Part shown: positions 1 through 10,641 of the stretch, piece after piece
Layout: each line of letters begins with the position of its first letter
Numbering within the stretch: the first letter of the stretch is position 1
Origin: Actinobacteria bacterium OV320
GTDB lineage: Bacteria; Actinomycetota; Actinomycetes; Streptomycetales; Streptomycetaceae
DNA: 64,000 nucleotides
Assembly: GCA_001298545.1 (NCBI GenBank)
Contig: LJCX01000028.1
Location: 434,001 to 498,000 of the forward strand
Reading direction: 5' to 3'
Notes under the pieces: model-generated
The model's input: the letters and a program-made list of their open reading frames with translations, nothing else
Database searches by the model: none
What the model was told of the DNA's origin: nothing
Program-made: the position numbers and the translations under genes

Positions 1-102
1 GCACCGACCGCCGGGCCGTCCGCCGAGCCGACCGCCGAGCCTGCCGCCGGGCCGCCGGGTATCCGGTGGATCAGGTGGCTGGGGAGTGGCAGGCTACGGC
101 GT

Positions 103-1701
103 ATGGGGGAACAGCCGTGGGTGGAGACCGAGTTCCGGACCGCCGGCGGCCTCGTCCGCGGCCGGCGCGCGCCCGACGGGGTCACCGCCGTGCTCGGCAT
201 CCCGTACGCCGAACCGCCCTTCGGGGCGCACCGGTTCCGTGCGCCCCGGCCCGCCGCCGGCTGGGGCGCGTCGCGTGACTGCACGGCGTTCGGACCCGTC
301 GCACCGCAGTCCGCGGAGCTGCCCGGTTCACCGGTCTGGCGTCCGGGGGACGAGGACGTGCTCACCGTCAACGTGTGGGCACGGCCCGCTGCGGACGCCG
401 GTCCGCTGCCGGTGCTCTTCTGGATCCACGGCGGTGCCTACACCTTCGGCTCCTCCGCCCAGCCCGACTTCGACGGCACCGCGCTCGCCCGGGCCGAAGT
501 GGTCGTGGTCAGTTGCAACTACCGGGTCGGCTTCGAGGGGTTCGGCCATGTGCCGGGCTTTCCCGACAACCGTGGGCTGCTCGACCAGGTGGCCGCGCTG
601 CGCTGGGTCCGGGACAACATCGCCGCGTTCGGGGGTGATCCCGGCAACGTCACGGTCGCCGGGCACTCGGCCGGAGCCGGTTCGGCCGCCTGTCTGATGG
701 CCATGGAACAGGCGCGCGGGCTGTTCCGCAGGGCCGTCGCCCACAGCGTGCCCCACGGCTTCTTCGGCGTCGAGGTCGCCGCCGCGATCACGTCGAGGAT
801 CGCGGCCGAGGCCGGAGTGGCCGCGACCGGCCCCGGACTGCTCTCCGCGTCACCGCAGGCCCTGGTGACCGCCGCCGACAAGGTCGCCGCGAGGTGCGGG
901 GACGATCCCGTGACGGCGGTCCAGGCCTTCGACCCGGTCGTCTTCCAGCCGGTGCTCGACGGCGAGGTGCTGCCCATGGATCCGCTCGCCGCGCTCGCTT
1001 CCGGCAGCGCCCGCGAGGTGGATCTCCTGGTGTGCCACACCCTGGAGGAGTACTGGTTCCTGCACGAGGTCGGCGCGGTGCGGGAGGTCGCCTCGGAGCC
1101 GGAACTCGCGGACTTCACCGAGGCCCTCTCGCTGCCCGACCGGCTGGTCGCCGGGTACCGCGCGCTGATGCCCGACGCTCCGGTGCAGGACCGCTACCTG
1201 GCGATCTTCGGCGACGCGGTGTTCGGCGAGTACAGCAGCCGGCTCGCCGAGCAGCACGCGCGGGCCGGCGGCCGGGCGTACCTGGCGCGGTTCGCCCGCC
1301 GACGCCCGCGTCCCGGTGGCGGGGCCCGGCCCTGGCACACCGCCGACATCCCCTTCGCCTTCGGCAACCTGGACGCGGCGGGCGCCGACTTCCTCATCGG
1401 CGGCGCCCCCGACGCACAGGACCGGGCACTGTCCCGGCGCATGCTCCGGGCCTGGGCCGACTTCGCCGCCTGCGGTGACCCCGGCTGGCCCGCGGTCACC
1501 GCCGATGTCACGACGGTGCGGGTCTGGGCCGTGCCGGACGATCACCTGTCCGACGACGGCACCTCCGCCGTCCGCGCGCTGTGGCGGGACGTTCCGCTCG
1601 AAGCCACACCCGAACTCGTACCCGCACCCGGGCTCGCCCCCGCGCTCACCACCACCTCGTCGCCCAGCGACACCTTCCCCGCTCGCCGTACCTCGAAGTA
1701 G
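103..1701 (+). CDS. Type B carboxylesterase/lipase family protein
   Basis: The 532-aa product has the alpha/beta-hydrolase layout of type B carboxylesterases, which hydrolyse carboxylic esters. Near the N-terminus is the family motif GIPYAEPPFGAHRFRAP, followed by the oxyanion-loop motif FWIHGGAYTFGSS and the nucleophile elbow GHSAGA, with the serine at about residue 189. A likely catalytic His lies in PWHTADIPFAFG near residue 412. No signal peptide is evident, so it is probably cytoplasmic. ATG at 103 follows a weak GGCAGG; an in-frame GTG at 121 behind GGGGGA is an alternative. The frame is open back to the left edge, where it reads as Ala/Pro-rich sequence that may belong to an upstream gene. 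The last 50 or so codons are low-complexity and overlap the convergent MOSC gene by 160 bp. The physiological substrate is unknown. Confidence 0.9.
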   Translation: MGEQPWVETEFRTAGGLVRGRRAPDGVTAVLGIPYAEPPFGAHRFRAPRPAAGWGASRDCTAFGPVAPQSAELPGSPVWRPGDEDVLTVNVWARPAADAGPLPVLFWIHGGAYTFGSSAQPDFDGTALARAEVVVVSCNYRVGFEGFGHVPGFPDNRGLLDQVAALRWVRDNIAAFGGDPGNVTVAGHSAGAGSAACLMAMEQARGLFRRAVAHSVPHGFFGVEVAAAITSRIAAEAGVAATGPGLLSASPQALVTAADKVAARCGDDPVTAVQAFDPVVFQPVLDGEVLPMDPLAALASGSAREVDLLVCHTLEEYWFLHEVGAVREVASEPELADFTEALSLPDRLVAGYRALMPDAPVQDRYLAIFGDAVFGEYSSRLAEQHARAGGRAYLARFARRRPRPGGGARPWHTADIPFAFGNLDAAGADFLIGGAPDAQDRALSRRMLRAWADFAACGDPGWPAVTADVTTVRVWAVPDDHLSDDGTSAVRALWRDVPLEATPELVPAPGLAPALTTTSSPSDTFPARRTSK

Positions 1702-2333
1702 GCGCCGAAGGCGACTCCGCCGCCGTCCGCCCGCCGGTAGTCCGCGAGGGTGCGCAGGGGTTCCGGACCCGAGCGGCGGCCGGTGCGCTGGTCGACCATC
1801 GTGATGGCGCAGCGGATCGTGTCCTCGGTGTGGGCCAACTCGGTGTCGGCGATGGTGAGGCGGGCGGCGCCGTCCTCCGTGTGCGGGGTGTCCCAGCCGT
1901 CCACCACCAGGTTGGGCCGGAAGCGGTTCATCGGGAGGGGGGTGGCTCCGCGTTCGGTGATCCGGTGGTTCAGGGCGTCCAGGCTGGCCCGGGAGACGAG
2001 GTGCAGGCGGCCGCTGTTGCCGGCCGGGGGCCGGACCAGGGTGCTCGGGGCGCCCAGTACGTCCGTGAGCCAGTCGTGCACGTCCGCGCTGTCCGCCCGC
2101 ACCGGGTCTCGGCCGGGTGCGCGCAGCGTCAGCCCGCCCTCCGTCGACTCCGGTGTGATCAGGGCCAGCCCGGGGTCGCCCCACTGCCAGCGCAGGTCGC
2201 CCTTCTCGTCGGCGATCGCGTACGTGCGGTCGTGCAGCAGGCCGGTGCTCGTCAGCACCGCCTCCGAAAGCTCCGTTCCCGCGCATCCCTTCACCGGGTA
2301 GTACGTGATCCCGACCAATCGCGCGACCGTCAT
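1542..2333 (-). CDS. MOSC domain-containing protein
   Basis: This 263-aa protein has an N-terminal MOSC beta-barrel domain starting RLVGITYYPVKGCAG, then a MOSC domain with NRFRPNLVVDG around residue 130 and RC.ITMVDQRTG around residue 185. MOSC proteins bind molybdenum cofactor or carry sulfur, as in eukaryotic mARC and bacterial YcbX/YiiM, so a redox or N-hydroxylated-compound reduction role is possible. The start ATG at 2333 directly precedes the conserved domain; reading further upstream runs into a short tandem repeat that encodes unlikely protein. The C-terminal 40 residues are Ser/Gly/Ala-rich and overlap the tail of the convergent esterase. Family assignment is firm and substrate unknown. 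Confidence 0.88.
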   Translation of the reverse strand: MTVARLVGITYYPVKGCAGTELSEAVLTSTGLLHDRTYAIADEKGDLRWQWGDPGLALITPESTEGGLTLRAPGRDPVRADSADVHDWLTDVLGAPSTLVRPPAGNSGRLHLVSRASLDALNHRITERGATPLPMNRFRPNLVVDGWDTPHTEDGAARLTIADTELAHTEDTIRCAITMVDQRTGRRSGPEPLRTLADYRRADGGGVAFGAYFEVRRAGKVSLGDEVVVSAGASPGAGTSSGVASSGTSRHSARTAEVPSSDR

Positions 2334-2355
2334 CCCCACGACCCCACTCCCCCTC

Positions 2356-2427
2356 GTCCGTCCGTCAGCCAGTCCGTCCGTCAGCCAGTCCGTCAGTCCG
2401 TCAGCCAGCCAGTCCGTCAGTCCGTCA
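2356..2427. repeat. Degenerate GTCCGTCAG/CCA tandem repeat
   Basis: About 70 bp consist of repeated GTCCGTCAG and GTCCGTCAGCCA units between the MOSC start and the end of the O-methyltransferase gene. The last unit supplies the stop codon of the methyltransferase. It looks like a slippage-prone microsatellite; no function is evident. Confidence 0.8.
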
Positions 2428-3085
2428 CCAGTGCCAGGACGAACCCGTCGTACCCTTTTCCGCCCACCGTCTGCAACGCCGTCGCGGTCAACCCGGGGTT
2501 GCGCGCAATGAGTTCGGTGAAGCCGCGGACTCCCTGGACGCGGGGGTCCGTGCTGTCGGCGTCCGTGACCGAGCCCTCGCGCACCACGTTGTCGCCGACG
2601 ATGACGCTGCCGGGGCGGGTCAGCCGCAGGGCCCACTCCAGGTAGAGCGGGTTGGACGGCTTGTCCGCGTCGATGAAGACCAGGTCGAAGCGCTCGTCAC
2701 CGAGCTCGGCGGCCAGCACCGGCAGGGTGTCCGCCGCCTTGCCGACCCGTAGGTCCACCACCGCGTCCAGGCCCGCACCCGCGATGTTCGCCGCCGCCAC
2801 CTCCGCGTGCCGCTCGTCCGCCTCCAGGGTCACCAGACGGCCGCCCTCGGGCAGGGCGCGGGCCAGCCACAGCGTGCTGTAGCCGCCGAGGGTGCCGATC
2901 TCCAGGATGTTGCGGGCGCCCTGGAGGCGGGCGATCAGGTGCAGCAACTTGCCCTGGTTCGGCGCCACCTGGTGCGGCGGCAGGCCCGCCGCCTCACTGC
3001 CCTCGCCGGCCGCCCGCAGGGCTTCGTCCTCCTCCACCAGCAGGTCGTTGAAGTAGTCGTCGACGGCGGTCCAGGTCTGCTGCAC
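2417..3085 (-). CDS. SAM-dependent O-methyltransferase (Methyltransf_3 family)
   Basis: The 222-aa protein matches the length and motifs of cation-dependent class I O-methyltransferases such as caffeoyl-CoA and catechol O-methyltransferases. The SAM-binding motif I is LEIGTLGGYSTLWLA at about residues 61-75. The acidic segment FDLVFIDADK and the VGDNVVREG segment supply metal and substrate-binding positions. It probably methylates a catecholic or hydroxamic small molecule in the cytoplasm; the substrate cannot be read from sequence. GTG at 3085 is the likely start. It runs in the same direction as the MOSC gene, 83 bp apart across the tandem repeat, so the two may be cotranscribed. Confidence 0.9.
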   Translation of the reverse strand: MQQTWTAVDDYFNDLLVEEDEALRAAGEGSEAAGLPPHQVAPNQGKLLHLIARLQGARNILEIGTLGGYSTLWLARALPEGGRLVTLEADERHAEVAAANIAGAGLDAVVDLRVGKAADTLPVLAAELGDERFDLVFIDADKPSNPLYLEWALRLTRPGSVIVGDNVVREGSVTDADSTDPRVQGVRGFTELIARNPGLTATALQTVGGKGYDGFVLALVTD

Positions 3086-3121
3086 CAGGCGGTCCCTTCG
3101 GTGTCCTGCACGGGCTTCGGT

Positions 3122-3160
3122 GAGTTCCCAGCGAGTACCAAGTGAGTTCCTTATGGGAAC
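3122..3160. promoter_or_regulatory. Possible operator: GTTCC repeats in divergent promoter region
   Basis: Between the methyltransferase start and the DUF4142 gene, GAGTTCC occurs at 3122-3128 and again at 3144-3150. The second copy forms an inverted repeat, GTTCC-N5-GGAAC, at 3146-3160. The position suits control of either divergent gene, but no specific regulator is recognised. Confidence 0.3.
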
Positions 3161-3306
3161 CTATCTCTGCCCGGGTGACCCGTCCATCAACTTTTCGCTC
3201 AGGACGGTGAGTACGATCGGCCCCGCGTCCGTACTCCTGTGCGTCCGCCCCCACCGGACACGCACATCGACACATCGGCGGAATCCCCGACCGGGCAGGA
3301 GGCACG

Positions 3307-4050
3307 GTGCCAATTTCGCGAAACATGATGGGAACCCTGTTCGTCGGCGGTGCGCTGACCCTGACACTCAGCGCACTGGCATACCCATCGATGCTCGGAC
3401 TTGACACCGTGTCGGCTTCGGGCGACCGGATCATCGCCAACACCCAGTGGGGTCCGCTGACGGAAAGCGACCGCGCCTTCGTCGTGGCGGTGCGCGCGGC
3501 AGGTCTGTGGGAGTACCCGGTCGGGCAGATCGGGCTCCAGAAGGGGCAGAGCAAGGGCGTCATCACAGCCAGCCAGCACCTCATCGACGGCCACGCGGCG
3601 CTGGACACCACCTGCCTCAAGATCGCGCCGATGCTGAACGTCACCCTTCCCAACGTGGCCAGTCCACAGCAGGAAGGGTTCGTCAACACCCTGAAGGCGG
3701 ACCAGGGCAAGCAGTTCGACGTCGACTTCGCCAACATCCTGCGCATGACGCACGGTTCGATCTTCAACACGGTGGCGAAGATCCGCTCGACGACGAAGAA
3801 CACGCTGGTGCGCGCGCTGGCCGACCAGGCCAACGACACCGTCCTGGACCACATCACGGTGATGGAGCAGACCGGTCTGGTCGACTTCGACACCACGCTG
3901 TTCACCCAGACCACCCCGCCGAAGCTGCCCAAGTCGGACATGACCCCGCCGGTCCCGCCGGCCGGTCAGCCGCTGGTCGTCCTCACCCCGCCGCCGACCG
4001 CCACGGCCACCCCGGTGGACATCGGCGCCATCGTGGGCAACGGCGGATAG
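3307..4050 (+). CDS. DUF4142 domain-containing exported protein
   Basis: A 247-aa protein with an N-terminal hydrophobic segment (residues about 8-26) that looks like a signal peptide or anchor. It is followed by a DUF4142 helical domain beginning LTESDRAFVVAVRAAGLWE and containing ASQHLIDGHAALD and DFANILRMTHGS. DUF4142 proteins resemble ferritin-like bundles and are usually exported; the molecular role is unknown. The C-terminus is Pro/Thr-rich. GTG at 3307 has GGAGG about 6 nt upstream. A perfect 40-bp palindrome just downstream separates it from the convergent subtilase gene. Confidence 0.85.
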   Translation: MPISRNMMGTLFVGGALTLTLSALAYPSMLGLDTVSASGDRIIANTQWGPLTESDRAFVVAVRAAGLWEYPVGQIGLQKGQSKGVITASQHLIDGHAALDTTCLKIAPMLNVTLPNVASPQQEGFVNTLKADQGKQFDVDFANILRMTHGSIFNTVAKIRSTTKNTLVRALADQANDTVLDHITVMEQTGLVDFDTTLFTQTTPPKLPKSDMTPPVPPAGQPLVVLTPPPTATATPVDIGAIVGNGG

Positions 4051-4070
4051 CGCGCGGACCTGCACACGCT

Positions 4071-4110
4071 GGAGCGGGCCCGGCCGACAGCTGTCGGCCG
4101 GGCCCGCTCC
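4071..4110. terminator. Perfect palindromic bidirectional terminator
   Basis: Bases 4071-4090 (GGAGCGGGCCCGGCCGACAG) are the exact reverse complement of 4091-4110. The palindrome sits 20 bp after the DUF4142 stop and 7 bp beyond the stop of the opposite-strand subtilase gene, so it can terminate both. There is no U-tract, as is common in Streptomyces. Confidence 0.85.
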
Positions 4111-4117
4111 CGTGGCC

Positions 4118-7100
4118 CTACTTGGTCCGGTACGCGTGCAGGATCGTCTGGGTCAGTGTGTTGCCCTGCTTGTCGACCACGACGGCGCGCAACGAGACGC
4201 TCTGTCCTGCCGCGGGGTTGCGGACCAGGAACGCGCCCTTGGCCACCTTCGCCTTCGTCCAGGTCCTTCCGTCATGACTGACCTCGACGGTGAGCGACTT
4301 GAGATTCTTCCCGGCGGCGGCGCCGAGCACCGACACCGGAACCCGGGTGACCACCCCGGCCTCTGCCGTCGAGTCGAGGCCGAGCCGCGGCGTGAAGCGG
4401 ACCACGGAGACGGGCAGCGCCTCCTCGGCGGTGGTGTGACCGGAGGTGAAGGTCCAGGCCGCCGAGACCTCGGTGGGTGCGGCGGAGGGACCGCCGCGGG
4501 TCGCGGTCGCCGTGAGCCGCAAGTCACCGGGCTCCGCGGGGACGGTGACGCCGTTCCAGCAGCCCAGGAGGTCCGGCGTGGAGGCCACCTCGACCCCGTC
4601 CCGGTACAACGTGGCCGTGAGGGTGTCCTCGTAGGCGTAGCTCCAGTTGCCGGTGCTGTCCCTCAAGGGGGTGAGGCAACCGGTGAGGGAGTCGCCGTTG
4701 CGCGAGACGCCCTCGATGGCCTCCAGACCGGGGCCGAAGACCCCTACGCCCAGGTCACGGCCGTACGACCGGCCGGCCTCGTAGTGCTGAATCCCCGTGC
4801 CGTGCGACAGCTCGGGGTAGCTCCCCGTGTCGTCGTACTGGTCCAGCCCGATGACCCAGTCGTTGCCCTCCGTCGTCACGTACGTCGTCGTCGCCACGGG
4901 CAGCGGACGCATGACGCCCGCGGTGATGATGGAGCCGAAGACGTCCGGGACGATCGCCCGGGCGACGACCATCCCCTGCTTGTCGGCGACCGTGGCCCCC
5001 AGCGCGGTGCTGATCTCCGCCATCTCGGCCTGCTTCGCCGTCCGTGCGAAACCGGTGGCCAGCCGGGTCACCTTGCCGCCGTAGGAGAAGCGGTACTCCT
5101 TCGTATCGTTGATGTCGAGGGCGTTGAACTCCTGGTAGAGGGTGCCCTCGGTGGAGAAGTCCGGACCGAGCTGTGCGCTGCGCAGCTTCGCGAAGGACTG
5201 GTCGGCGATGCCGGTCGAGGTGTTGAACTCGGGGGTGGTCAGCTCGGTGAACATCTCGGCGTACACCCGTTCCGCGGCCGGATCGGGCCCGGTGATGTCC
5301 ATCGGCTTCGCGGTACGCGCGTCCAGCGTGACCGTCGTGTCCCCGGTGACCTCGAAGTGCGGTGCGGTGATCCGGCTGTCGGTCCCGTCCTCGTCGGTGA
5401 TGATCGCGTCGAGGAAGTAGACCCCCTTCGGCAGCCGTGCCGTGTAGGTGCCGGTCCGGCTCGCCGTCGAATAGTCGTGGCCCGCGACGCCGAGGCCGGT
5501 GAGCCCGAACAGCGAGGGCCAGTAGTCGGTGGCCGGTTCGCCGTCGGTGCCGAGATGCCGCACCGTCACGTCGTACGTCTCGATCTCCCGCTCGACGGCC
5601 GCCGTCGTCCGGACGGTCTGGCCCGTCCCCCGGGCCGTCACGGTCCCCGTGTACACGCCGTCGAGGTCGCCGCCGGGCCGGGTGTCGGCCGTCAGACCGA
5701 CGGTGGCGGTCCCGTTCGCCGGGACGGTCAGCCGCTGGGCGTCCAGCGTGAACATGTCCGCCGGCGCGGGCTTTCCGTCGGGTCCGACGCCGGCCGCCGA
5801 CAGGTCGAGGGCGACCGGCTCGCTGCCGAGGTTGCGGTAGGTGAGCTGCTTCGTGACGGGTGCGTCGTCCGCGTGGGGATAGGACTGCCGGGCGAACGCC
5901 ACCGCGGTGGGCTCGGAGACGACCGTCTGCCCGACGGCCGCGGCGACGTCGACGCGACCGCCGCCCTCCGCGAACGCGCCCGCGCCGACCGGCCGGGCAC
6001 CGGCCACGAGCGCGGCCTTGAGCTCCGCGCTCTTCCAGCCGGGATGCTGCTGCTTGAGCAGCGCCGCCGCGCCCGCCACATGCGGGGTGGCCATCGACGT
6101 GCCCGAGATCGTGGCGTATCCGGGCGGCTGCTCGCCGTACTGCCGGGCGATCGCGCTGTCGGGTGCCACGGCGGCGGTGATGTCCACTCCGGGCGCCGTG
6201 ATGTCCGGCTTGACCACGAGGTTGTCGGCGGTCGGACCACGGCTGGAGAAGGACGCGACGGCGTCGTTCGCGTCGACCGCGCCCACCGCCAGCGCCTTCT
6301 CGGCGCTGGCGGGCGAGGAGACGGTGCCCGCGTCCGGGCCCGTGTTGCCCGCGGCGGCCACGACGAGGAGGCCGCTCTCGGTCGTGACCCGGTTGACGGC
6401 CTCTTCCACCGGATCGATACCGGGCCGGTCCTGCCCGCCCAGACTGAGGTTGACGATGTCGGCGTTCTGGGCGGCAGCCCATTCCAGGCCGGCGATGATG
6501 TCGGAGTAGCTGCCGTAGCCGTCGTCGTCGAGCACCTTGCCGTCGAGGACGCGGGCACCCGGGGCGACCCCCTCGTAGGTGCCGCCGGACTTCGCTCCGG
6601 TACCGGCCGCGATGGACGCGACATGGGTGCCGTGGCCGACGCGGTCCTTGGCGTCGGGCGAGGCGGAGAAGTTCCGCTCGGCCTCCTGCCGCCCCTGGAG
6701 GTCGGGGTGCGTCTCGTCGACTCCGGTGTCCAGGACCGCGATCCGCACGCCCTGGCCGTCGTAGCCGGCCTGCCGGGCGGCGGGCACACCGATCTGTGCC
6801 GTGCTCCTGTCGAGGCTCGCCCGGCGCACGCCGTCGAGGGAGATCCACCGTATGCCGGGGTCGGCGGCCCGCTGTCCGGTGCGGGCCGCGCCGGAGGGCC
6901 GGGTCAGGGTCTTCCAGATGTCTCCCGCCGAGGCATCGGGCACGGTGAGCGCCTCGGCGCCGATCCGGGGGAGCGAGCGGCGGACCGCCGTATCGCCGTC
7001 CGCGCGCAATGCGGACTTCAGGCTCCGGGCCGCCTTGCCGGCGGCCGTGCTCGCGGACCCGTCGCGGTAGCCGACGATCAGCCCGGTGTCCGCCGCGTGG

Positions 7101-7492
7101 CGCTTGCGGTACGCGGCGGCGTCGAGCTCCTTGATGTCGAACAGCCGCTCGTCGACCTGGCCCGCGTCCAGCAGCGGCCGGGCGTCGAGGGGGAGGACCA
7201 GGGTGCGGTCCTCGGTCCTCTCGATCCTGACGGGTATGTGCTCGCGGCCCTCCCCGGGCACGATCCGCACCGGCTCGCCCGCCGCGCTCACCCCCACCCG
7301 GTCACCCGTGATCAGGGTGATCCAGTGGGTCACGGGGGCGGTGGTGTCCGTCCCCGCGGCGGCGGGCGACGCGGCCGCCGCGGGGGTGGCGACGGCCGGC
7401 AGCGCGCCGGCCGTTCCCGCGATCAACGCGAGCGCCGCCGCCAGGACGGCCTTGCCGGGTCCGTGCTGTCTTCCGCGCACCTGTCCACGCAA
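4118..7492 (-). CDS. Secreted S8 family serine peptidase (large subtilase)
   Basis: This 1124-aa subtilisin-family protease has an N-terminal signal peptide (hydrophobic core around residues 15-40 ending in Ala-rich sequence), a propeptide-like region to about residue 230, and the peptidase domain. Catalytic residues are readable as Asp255 in AVLDTGVDETHPD, His287 in GHGTHVAS and Ser466 in SGTSMATPHVAGAAALL, with the oxyanion Asn in AAAGNTGPDAG. A long C-terminal region of about 600 residues with beta-rich, Fn3-like sequence follows. It presumably degrades extracellular protein. The best start is TTG at 7492, preceded by GAGGAGG; GTG at 7480 is an alternative. It is monocistronic and convergent with the DUF4142 gene. 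Confidence 0.95.
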   Translation of the reverse strand: MRGQVRGRQHGPGKAVLAAALALIAGTAGALPAVATPAAAASPAAAGTDTTAPVTHWITLITGDRVGVSAAGEPVRIVPGEGREHIPVRIERTEDRTLVLPLDARPLLDAGQVDERLFDIKELDAAAYRKRHAADTGLIVGYRDGSASTAAGKAARSLKSALRADGDTAVRRSLPRIGAEALTVPDASAGDIWKTLTRPSGAARTGQRAADPGIRWISLDGVRRASLDRSTAQIGVPAARQAGYDGQGVRIAVLDTGVDETHPDLQGRQEAERNFSASPDAKDRVGHGTHVASIAAGTGAKSGGTYEGVAPGARVLDGKVLDDDGYGSYSDIIAGLEWAAAQNADIVNLSLGGQDRPGIDPVEEAVNRVTTESGLLVVAAAGNTGPDAGTVSSPASAEKALAVGAVDANDAVASFSSRGPTADNLVVKPDITAPGVDITAAVAPDSAIARQYGEQPPGYATISGTSMATPHVAGAAALLKQQHPGWKSAELKAALVAGARPVGAGAFAEGGGRVDVAAAVGQTVVSEPTAVAFARQSYPHADDAPVTKQLTYRNLGSEPVALDLSAAGVGPDGKPAPADMFTLDAQRLTVPANGTATVGLTADTRPGGDLDGVYTGTVTARGTGQTVRTTAAVEREIETYDVTVRHLGTDGEPATDYWPSLFGLTGLGVAGHDYSTASRTGTYTARLPKGVYFLDAIITDEDGTDSRITAPHFEVTGDTTVTLDARTAKPMDITGPDPAAERVYAEMFTELTTPEFNTSTGIADQSFAKLRSAQLGPDFSTEGTLYQEFNALDINDTKEYRFSYGGKVTRLATGFARTAKQAEMAEISTALGATVADKQGMVVARAIVPDVFGSIITAGVMRPLPVATTTYVTTEGNDWVIGLDQYDDTGSYPELSHGTGIQHYEAGRSYGRDLGVGVFGPGLEAIEGVSRNGDSLTGCLTPLRDSTGNWSYAYEDTLTATLYRDGVEVASTPDLLGCWNGVTVPAEPGDLRLTATATRGGPSAAPTEVSAAWTFTSGHTTAEEALPVSVVRFTPRLGLDSTAEAGVVTRVPVSVLGAAAGKNLKSLTVEVSHDGRTWTKAKVAKGAFLVRNPAAGQSVSLRAVVVDKQGNTLTQTILHAYRTK

Positions 7493-7628
7493 CTGTCCTC
7501 CTCAGAGAGGCAATTCGGGCACACGAGGGAACATGTGCCTCACTCTGAACAGACGAGGTGCGCGGACCGGAATGTTTCACTTCCACTTCGACCCGCCCGG
7601 GCTCCCCGGCCGAACCGCCACCGGTCTC

Positions 7629-9278
<1,650 letters not shown>

Positions 9279-9322
9279 GAGCGGAAGTCTGTCCATCTTG
9301 CCCGGAAAGTGAACGTGCGAGC

Positions 9323-9347
9323 CGTTCGGAGCGGATCATTCCGAACG
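9323..9347. promoter_or_regulatory. Inverted repeat upstream of GH13 gene (putative operator)
   Basis: CGTTCGGA at 9323-9330 and TCCGAACG at 9340-9347 form an exact 8-bp inverted repeat with a 9-bp spacer, 45-70 bp upstream of the glucosidase start. Dyads of this form are bound by LacI- or TetR-type repressors; the regulator is not known. Confidence 0.45.
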
Positions 9348-9546
9348 TGAGGGAGATGTGACGGAACCTTGAACTCCCTGAGGTTTGGCGCAGGTTGACA
9401 GCGGTCTGTGGTCCGCACGACGATGGGCCCACGCTGTGGCCCCTGTGACTGGAGGGCCTGGTGTTTCTTCTTCTGATCTGACCAATCAGCCCCGGCCATT
9501 CAGCTCTGGCCGATCAGTCCTGGCACTCGCCAAGAATGGGATACGC

Positions 9547-10518
9547 ATGTCCATAGCGAGACGTGTCACCGTGCGCCGCCTGCTGGGGACGGGCGCCGCT
9601 TCGCTCACCCTGTGCGCCGCCTCCGTCGCCGCCGCCTCCGGCGCCTTCGCCAGTACCGGCACGCCCGGTGGCGACGGCTGGAAGTCCGGCGGCCAGTACC
9701 AGCCGGGGACGGGCGCGGGCACCGAGACGGGCACCGACCGCTGCCAGTTCTCGCTCGACGGCACACACTTCTACGACTCGGTCCGGGTCGACGACCAGAA
9801 CCTCAGGCCGACCGAGGACGGCAAGATCCACGTCAAGGTCCGCGCCGCCGGCGACGCGTCGACGTGCACCGCCTCCCTCGCCTCCTACCTCGCCCACGGC
9901 TCCAGCTTCCGCACCTCCGGCGAGCAGGTCTTCGTCGACTTCGACAGCGTGACGGTCAAGCCCGGCCAGACCGACACCCTCGACATCGCCGTGCCCGACG
10001 CGGGCTGCTTCGCGCAGATCGACCTCTACCGGGGCGCGGTCAAGTTCGACGGCAAGCTCGACGCGAAGGACGGGTTCGTCCACGGGGACCTGCCCAAGGG
10101 GCCGGACCGTCCGGTCATCAAGGACAAGCTGATCGCGGCCTGGAACGGCGGCACGAAGGACTGCACGGTCACCGAGCAGCCGCCGTCGTCCCCGCCGGCC
10201 GGGGGCGGTTCGTCGCCGTCGCCGTCCGCCTCGACCCCGTCGGAGCCGTCGAAGCCCTCGGAGCCGTCGGAACCTTCCGAGTCGGCGTCCGGGAGCACGT
10301 CTCCGTCGCCGTCCGCGCCGGAGTCGAGCACGCCGACCCCGTCCGCGTCCGAGTCGACGAGCGCACCGGCCCCCACGCCGAACGGTGGCGGCGGTGACCT
10401 CGCCGAGACCGGTGCGGACAGCAACACCCCGCTGATCGCGGGCGGCGCGGCCGCACTGCTCGCGGGCGGCGCGGCGATCGTCGTCGCGACCCGGCGCCGC
10501 AAGGCGCTGCGCGGCTGA
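9547..10518 (+). CDS. LAETG sortase-anchored cell-wall surface protein
   Basis: The 323-aa product has a signal peptide (MSIARRVTVRRLLGTG then an Ala-rich hydrophobic core to about residue 36) and a beta-rich ectodomain of about 180 residues with four cysteines. A Ser/Pro/Glu-rich stalk follows, then a sorting signal LAETG near residue 286, a hydrophobic helix and an RRRKALRG tail. LAXTG is the motif used by class E sortases in Streptomyces, so it is probably covalently linked to peptidoglycan. The ectodomain is not recognised. ATG at 9547 is chosen because it begins the signal peptide; in-frame codons upstream read as non-coding. Confidence 0.88.
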   Translation: MSIARRVTVRRLLGTGAASLTLCAASVAAASGAFASTGTPGGDGWKSGGQYQPGTGAGTETGTDRCQFSLDGTHFYDSVRVDDQNLRPTEDGKIHVKVRAAGDASTCTASLASYLAHGSSFRTSGEQVFVDFDSVTVKPGQTDTLDIAVPDAGCFAQIDLYRGAVKFDGKLDAKDGFVHGDLPKGPDRPVIKDKLIAAWNGGTKDCTVTEQPPSSPPAGGGSSPSPSASTPSEPSKPSEPSEPSESASGSTSPSPSAPESSTPTPSASESTSAPAPTPNGGGGDLAETGADSNTPLIAGGAAALLAGGAAIVVATRRRKALRG

Positions 10519-10603
10519 CTCGGATGAGTGGCCGGCTCGGCTCGGTGGCCGGCTCGGCCAGAGCTGCTGACTCGGCCTGAGCGGCTGATTCGGCCGACGT
10601 GAG

Positions 10604-10634
10604 GCGGGCCTGGGGACCATGTCCCCAGGCCCGC
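10604..10634. terminator. 14-bp stem GC hairpin terminator
   Basis: GCGGGCCTGGGGAC at 10604-10617 pairs exactly with 10621-10634 across a CAT loop. It lies 85 bp after the LAETG-protein stop and faces the convergent nucleoside hydrolase gene. Confidence 0.8.
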
Positions 10635-10641
10635 GTTCTGC

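Noticed and set aside
3155..3185. A SigE-type promoter starting GGGAACC before the DUF4142 gene
   Set aside because: The nearest CGTC is about 20 bp away instead of the expected 16-17, so the spacing does not fit.
7565..7585. A second parS site suggested by GTTTCACTTCCAC
   Set aside because: Only the left half matches; the right half of the palindrome is absent.
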